IMG/VR virus record: IMGVR_UViG_3300027843_000003
Coordinates: 1-38,085 of that record
Strand: one strand, 5' to 3'
DNA: 38,085 nucleotides
Source: a virus
Below are positions 35,975 through 38,085 of this stretch, one piece after another. The notes beneath the pieces were generated by a model that worked only from the letters and a program-made list of their open reading frames with translations, was not told where the DNA came from and did no database searches. How positions within the stretch are numbered: position 1 is the first letter of the stretch; each line of letters opens with the position of its first letter. A program made the position numbers and the translations under genes.

Positions 35975-38085
35975 TACGTGGAGAAACATTCACAGTCGAT
36001 TTGATTTTCAACGCAGAATACGACCTTTTGAGGATTGACGAAGTACGGCTCACCTTGGGTAATTATGACCTTTGCTCACTTGGTAAAGGGGTAACGATTG
36101 ACGGACAGACCTTACATTGTATTGTACCGTCCGACCTAACAGCTGTTGTTTCAATCGGAGAGCGTCCGTTAGTTATGGCATTGAAAGATTCTACGGATGG
36201 AATCAGAAAATGCGTAATTGCAAATATCCCCGTACAAGACACGGGCAATCAGTATGCCAATGAATCAACGACCGACACCGCTAATTTGGTTCTTAATTTA
36301 GAGTACCTACCAACCAATATCACATCGCAGTTATTGATTACGGACGTATCGGCACAAGTAGCATTGAACGCAGCCATTGAAGCGAAGGCATCCGAGGATG
36401 CAGCGAAGGTTTCAGAGGATAACGCAAAAGTAAGCGAGGATAACGCCAAAGACTCCGAAACCCTATCCATTGCCGCTAAGAACGAAGCAGTCCCCGCAGC
36501 CGCAACAGCCACCACCAAGGCAGTAGAAGCCGCAGGTTCAGCGTTCCAAGCCAATGCGGACAAACTCACCACCGAGGGGTATATGAACACCACCCTAGCC
36601 GCTAGGGATACCACCGTAACCAAGGCGGGGGAAGTTGAAGCGGATGCTATCCAAGTTGCATCTGATAAAAATTATACAGCGGGTTATGCCGATGATGCGA
36701 ACACCGCTAAATTGGCAGCACAAGTGAGCGAGGAAAACGCTTTGGATTATTTTGAGGCTCAATCTACCATGATTACAGGTGGCCCATTATACGGCCCTCT
36801 ACCTTTCAGAGTCAATACATCTGAAAATTCACTTACACCAAACGCATTTCCAACTGTAGGAGAGGCTGCAAATGGGTTCAGTATCACATTGTCAGCCGAT
36901 ACGGAAAGCCCTGTTAAGGATTATGTAGGGTTTAAAAGGGTGCTTACAAACACACTCACGGCAGGGGTAGCTAGCTGCTATCGTAGTTGGGCGATGCCTT
37001 TAGCTAACCAATTAAGACCTTCTAAAATATCCGTGTCATATTGGACTAAGAAAACAGAATGGCAAGCAATTTATGCAACCACATTTAAATCGCAACTTGG
37101 CGGTACGGTGTTTCAGATATTACCGCCTCCAAATTTAACAGGAACAGTTACAACGGTAGCAGCGGCTGCTTTAGGCTCTGAACTTACAGCCGCAAATATG
37201 AGTTTTTCCGTAATCGCAACTGTTGGTGATTATATCCGTGTAAGCCTTGTTTATTCGGGTCTTGTTTGGGCATCTGGGTTTGTGGCATCGGCCATATTGT
37301 ATTATATTCAGTTCAATGGCAACAACTCGCAAAGCAAATCATTAACCGTAATTGATTTTAATTTGCTGTTTGAAAATGAAGCAAATACATTCATTGTTTA
37401 CCCCGATAGCGGTACATTGATAGGAACAAAAACACTTGATACCGCCTATAATTTAATAGCAGCGAATACGGTCAATATTACTGACCTACAAAATCGTAGG
37501 GGAAATGTAACGCTTAAAAAAGTCGGGAACTTTCTTTACATCGCAAATCCGTTTTCGGCAACGCACAACCTAGTTAAAAAAGTGGAATATATCAGAGCCA
37601 CAAGTTTTACAAATAATCCAAATCTTAATTTTATTGAGGATTATTTAACCCTTAAAACTAGTGCATTGGATGTCGTTGGGACGAGCGTAAAAGTTACGGC
37701 TGATGATATTTGCCCCGCAAGCGTAAATGGCTCTTATATCGGTGGTAATCATTCTTTCAATTGGGGTTATACGGTTGTTATGAATACACACGGTAAAACA
37801 CTTGCTGATGTTGGAAGTGTTTACAAGGATGGATCAAATGTTGAATTTGTAATCCTTCGTATTGTTGATGCCAATACGTTGTGGATAGCCTCAAAGAATC
37901 AAGCGGTAGATGGGTTTACATATACTTTTGCCCGTCCGCTTGGAACGCTTACATACGTTTCTAGCGGCACAAATACAGCAAGCATAGTAGTAGCAACTTC
38001 GGTATTGTCGGGTGGTATTTATTCAGAGGTTAAACCTTCGGAAGTAAAGATTTTGACCGATAGCAAAAATGAGATTACAACAGAC
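35971..38085 (+). CDS. Long tail fiber / baseplate protein, N-terminal part (continues at base 1)
   Basis: The ATG at 35971 overlaps the stop of the connector gene (ATGA), and the frame is open to the window end. Across the 99-bp overlap it continues to 987, giving 1000 residues. Residues 1 to about 110 look like a compact beta domain of the kind that anchors baseplate or fiber proteins (BppU-like N-termini are the nearest analogy; inferred). Residues about 130-265 are Ala/Glu/Lys-rich with heptad-like repeats such as VSEDNAK, so a trimeric coiled-coil shaft is likely. The rest is Ser/Thr/Gly/Asn-rich and beta-prone, as in receptor-binding tips. It follows the portal and connector genes and precedes the lysis genes, as expected for a late host-recognition protein. 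The exact family is not recognised. Confidence 0.8.
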   Translation, partial: MIRGETFTVDLIFNAEYDLLRIDEVRLTLGNYDLCSLGKGVTIDGQTLHCIVPSDLTAVVSIGERPLVMALKDSTDGIRKCVIANIPVQDTGNQYANESTTDTANLVLNLEYLPTNITSQLLITDVSAQVALNAAIEAKASEDAAKVSEDNAKVSEDNAKDSETLSIAAKNEAVPAAATATTKAVEAAGSAFQANADKLTTEGYMNTTLAARDTTVTKAGEVEADAIQVASDKNYTAGYADDANTAKLAAQVSEENALDYFEAQSTMITGGPLYGPLPFRVNTSENSLTPNAFPTVGEAANGFSITLSADTESPVKDYVGFKRVLTNTLTAGVASCYRSWAMPLANQLRPSKISVSYWTKKTEWQAIYATTFKSQLGGTVFQILPPPNLTGTVTTVAAAALGSELTAANMSFSVIATVGDYIRVSLVYSGLVWASGFVASAILYYIQFNGNNSQSKSLTVIDFNLLFENEANTFIVYPDSGTLIGTKTLDTAYNLIAANTVNITDLQNRRGNVTLKKVGNFLYIANPFSATHNLVKKVEYIRATSFTNNPNLNFIEDYLTLKTSALDVVGTSVKVTADDICPASVNGSYIGGNHSFNWGYTVVMNTHGKTLADVGSVYKDGSNVEFVILRIVDANTLWIASKNQAVDGFTYTFARPLGTLTYVSSGTNTASIVVATSVLSGGIYSEVKPSEVKILTDSKNEITTD
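37987..38085. repeat. 99-bp direct terminal repeat, right copy
   Basis: Exact second copy of bases 1-99. Removing one copy gives a unit of 37,986 bp, which is divisible by three in the frame of the fiber gene, so that gene stays open across the junction. Confidence 0.95.

Noticed and set aside
1-38085. tRNA genes, CRISPR arrays, integrase and toxin-antitoxin pairs
   Set aside because: Reading through the gene-free stretches showed no cloverleaf with a GTTCRA-type arm, no regularly spaced repeats, no tyrosine or serine recombinase motifs, and no recognisable toxin.

Overview
The window is a complete tailed-phage genome with siphovirus-like gene content. The first 99 bases (1-99) recur exactly at the end (37987-38085), so the contig closes into a circle of 37,986 bp. 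One long open frame runs across the join: it starts at 35971 and ends at 987, giving 1000 residues. The host is most likely a member of the Bacteroidota. Promoter-like sites match the TTG / TAnnTTTG pattern of that phylum, Shine-Dalgarno sequences are largely absent (starts are preceded by A-rich sequence), and several small families typical of Bacteroidota phages are present. No integrase or clear lysogeny repressor is visible, so a lytic lifestyle is the simplest reading. I see no tRNA gene, CRISPR array or insertion sequence.

Layout on the circle, + strand unless stated. (1) Lysis and late end, 999-4857: small membrane proteins, an L,D-transpeptidase-like DUF5675 endolysin, a holin candidate, a putative adhesin, and a protein with the architecture of a unimolecular spanin, followed by a terminator at 4880-4910. 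(2) Regulatory and RNA region, 4911-5903: a strong promoter with a repeated operator-like element, a structured untranslated stretch, one small gene, a compact RNA with interleaved stems ending in a terminator, and a second structured stretch. (3) Early and recombination block, 5904-10486: tiny genes, a Sak4-like RecA-fold ATPase, a RecB/Cas4-like nuclease, NinB-like and NinG proteins, DUF1064, and a protein carrying only a DnaA domain IV-like segment. (4) DNA-modification operon, 10591-11843: two unknown genes and a Mom-like DNA-modifying GNAT protein, driven by a promoter that shares most of its sequence with the one at 4977. (5) Replication and modification block, 11962-20514: a Cro-like HTH gene, a T5orf172/HTH fusion, a replisome organizer, DnaB helicase, ASCH protein, a frameshifted gene at a C9 tract, a DNA methyltransferase, YopX, a secreted DUF4402 protein, DUF4406 and many small genes. 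It ends at a terminator at 20517-20542. (6) Packaging and tail, 20663-29305: TerS, TerL, a glycosyltransferase-like protein, tail proteins and the tape measure. (7) A reverse-strand cassette of four small genes, 29342-30398, under a palindromic operator. (8) Head module, 30492-35974: ClpP-type protease fused to scaffold, major capsid protein, two tandem tail-tube-like paralogs, portal and a connector, then the long fiber.

The phage appears to take over the host replisome: it supplies helicase and loader, but no polymerase, primase or SSB was recognised. It repairs and recombines its DNA with Sak4, Nin proteins and nucleases. It probably protects the DNA with two modification enzymes (Mom-like and a beta-type methyltransferase). 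The most unusual parts are the structured RNA region at about 5012-5903, the Mom-like operon sharing its promoter architecture, and the operator-controlled reverse cassette inside the structural genes.
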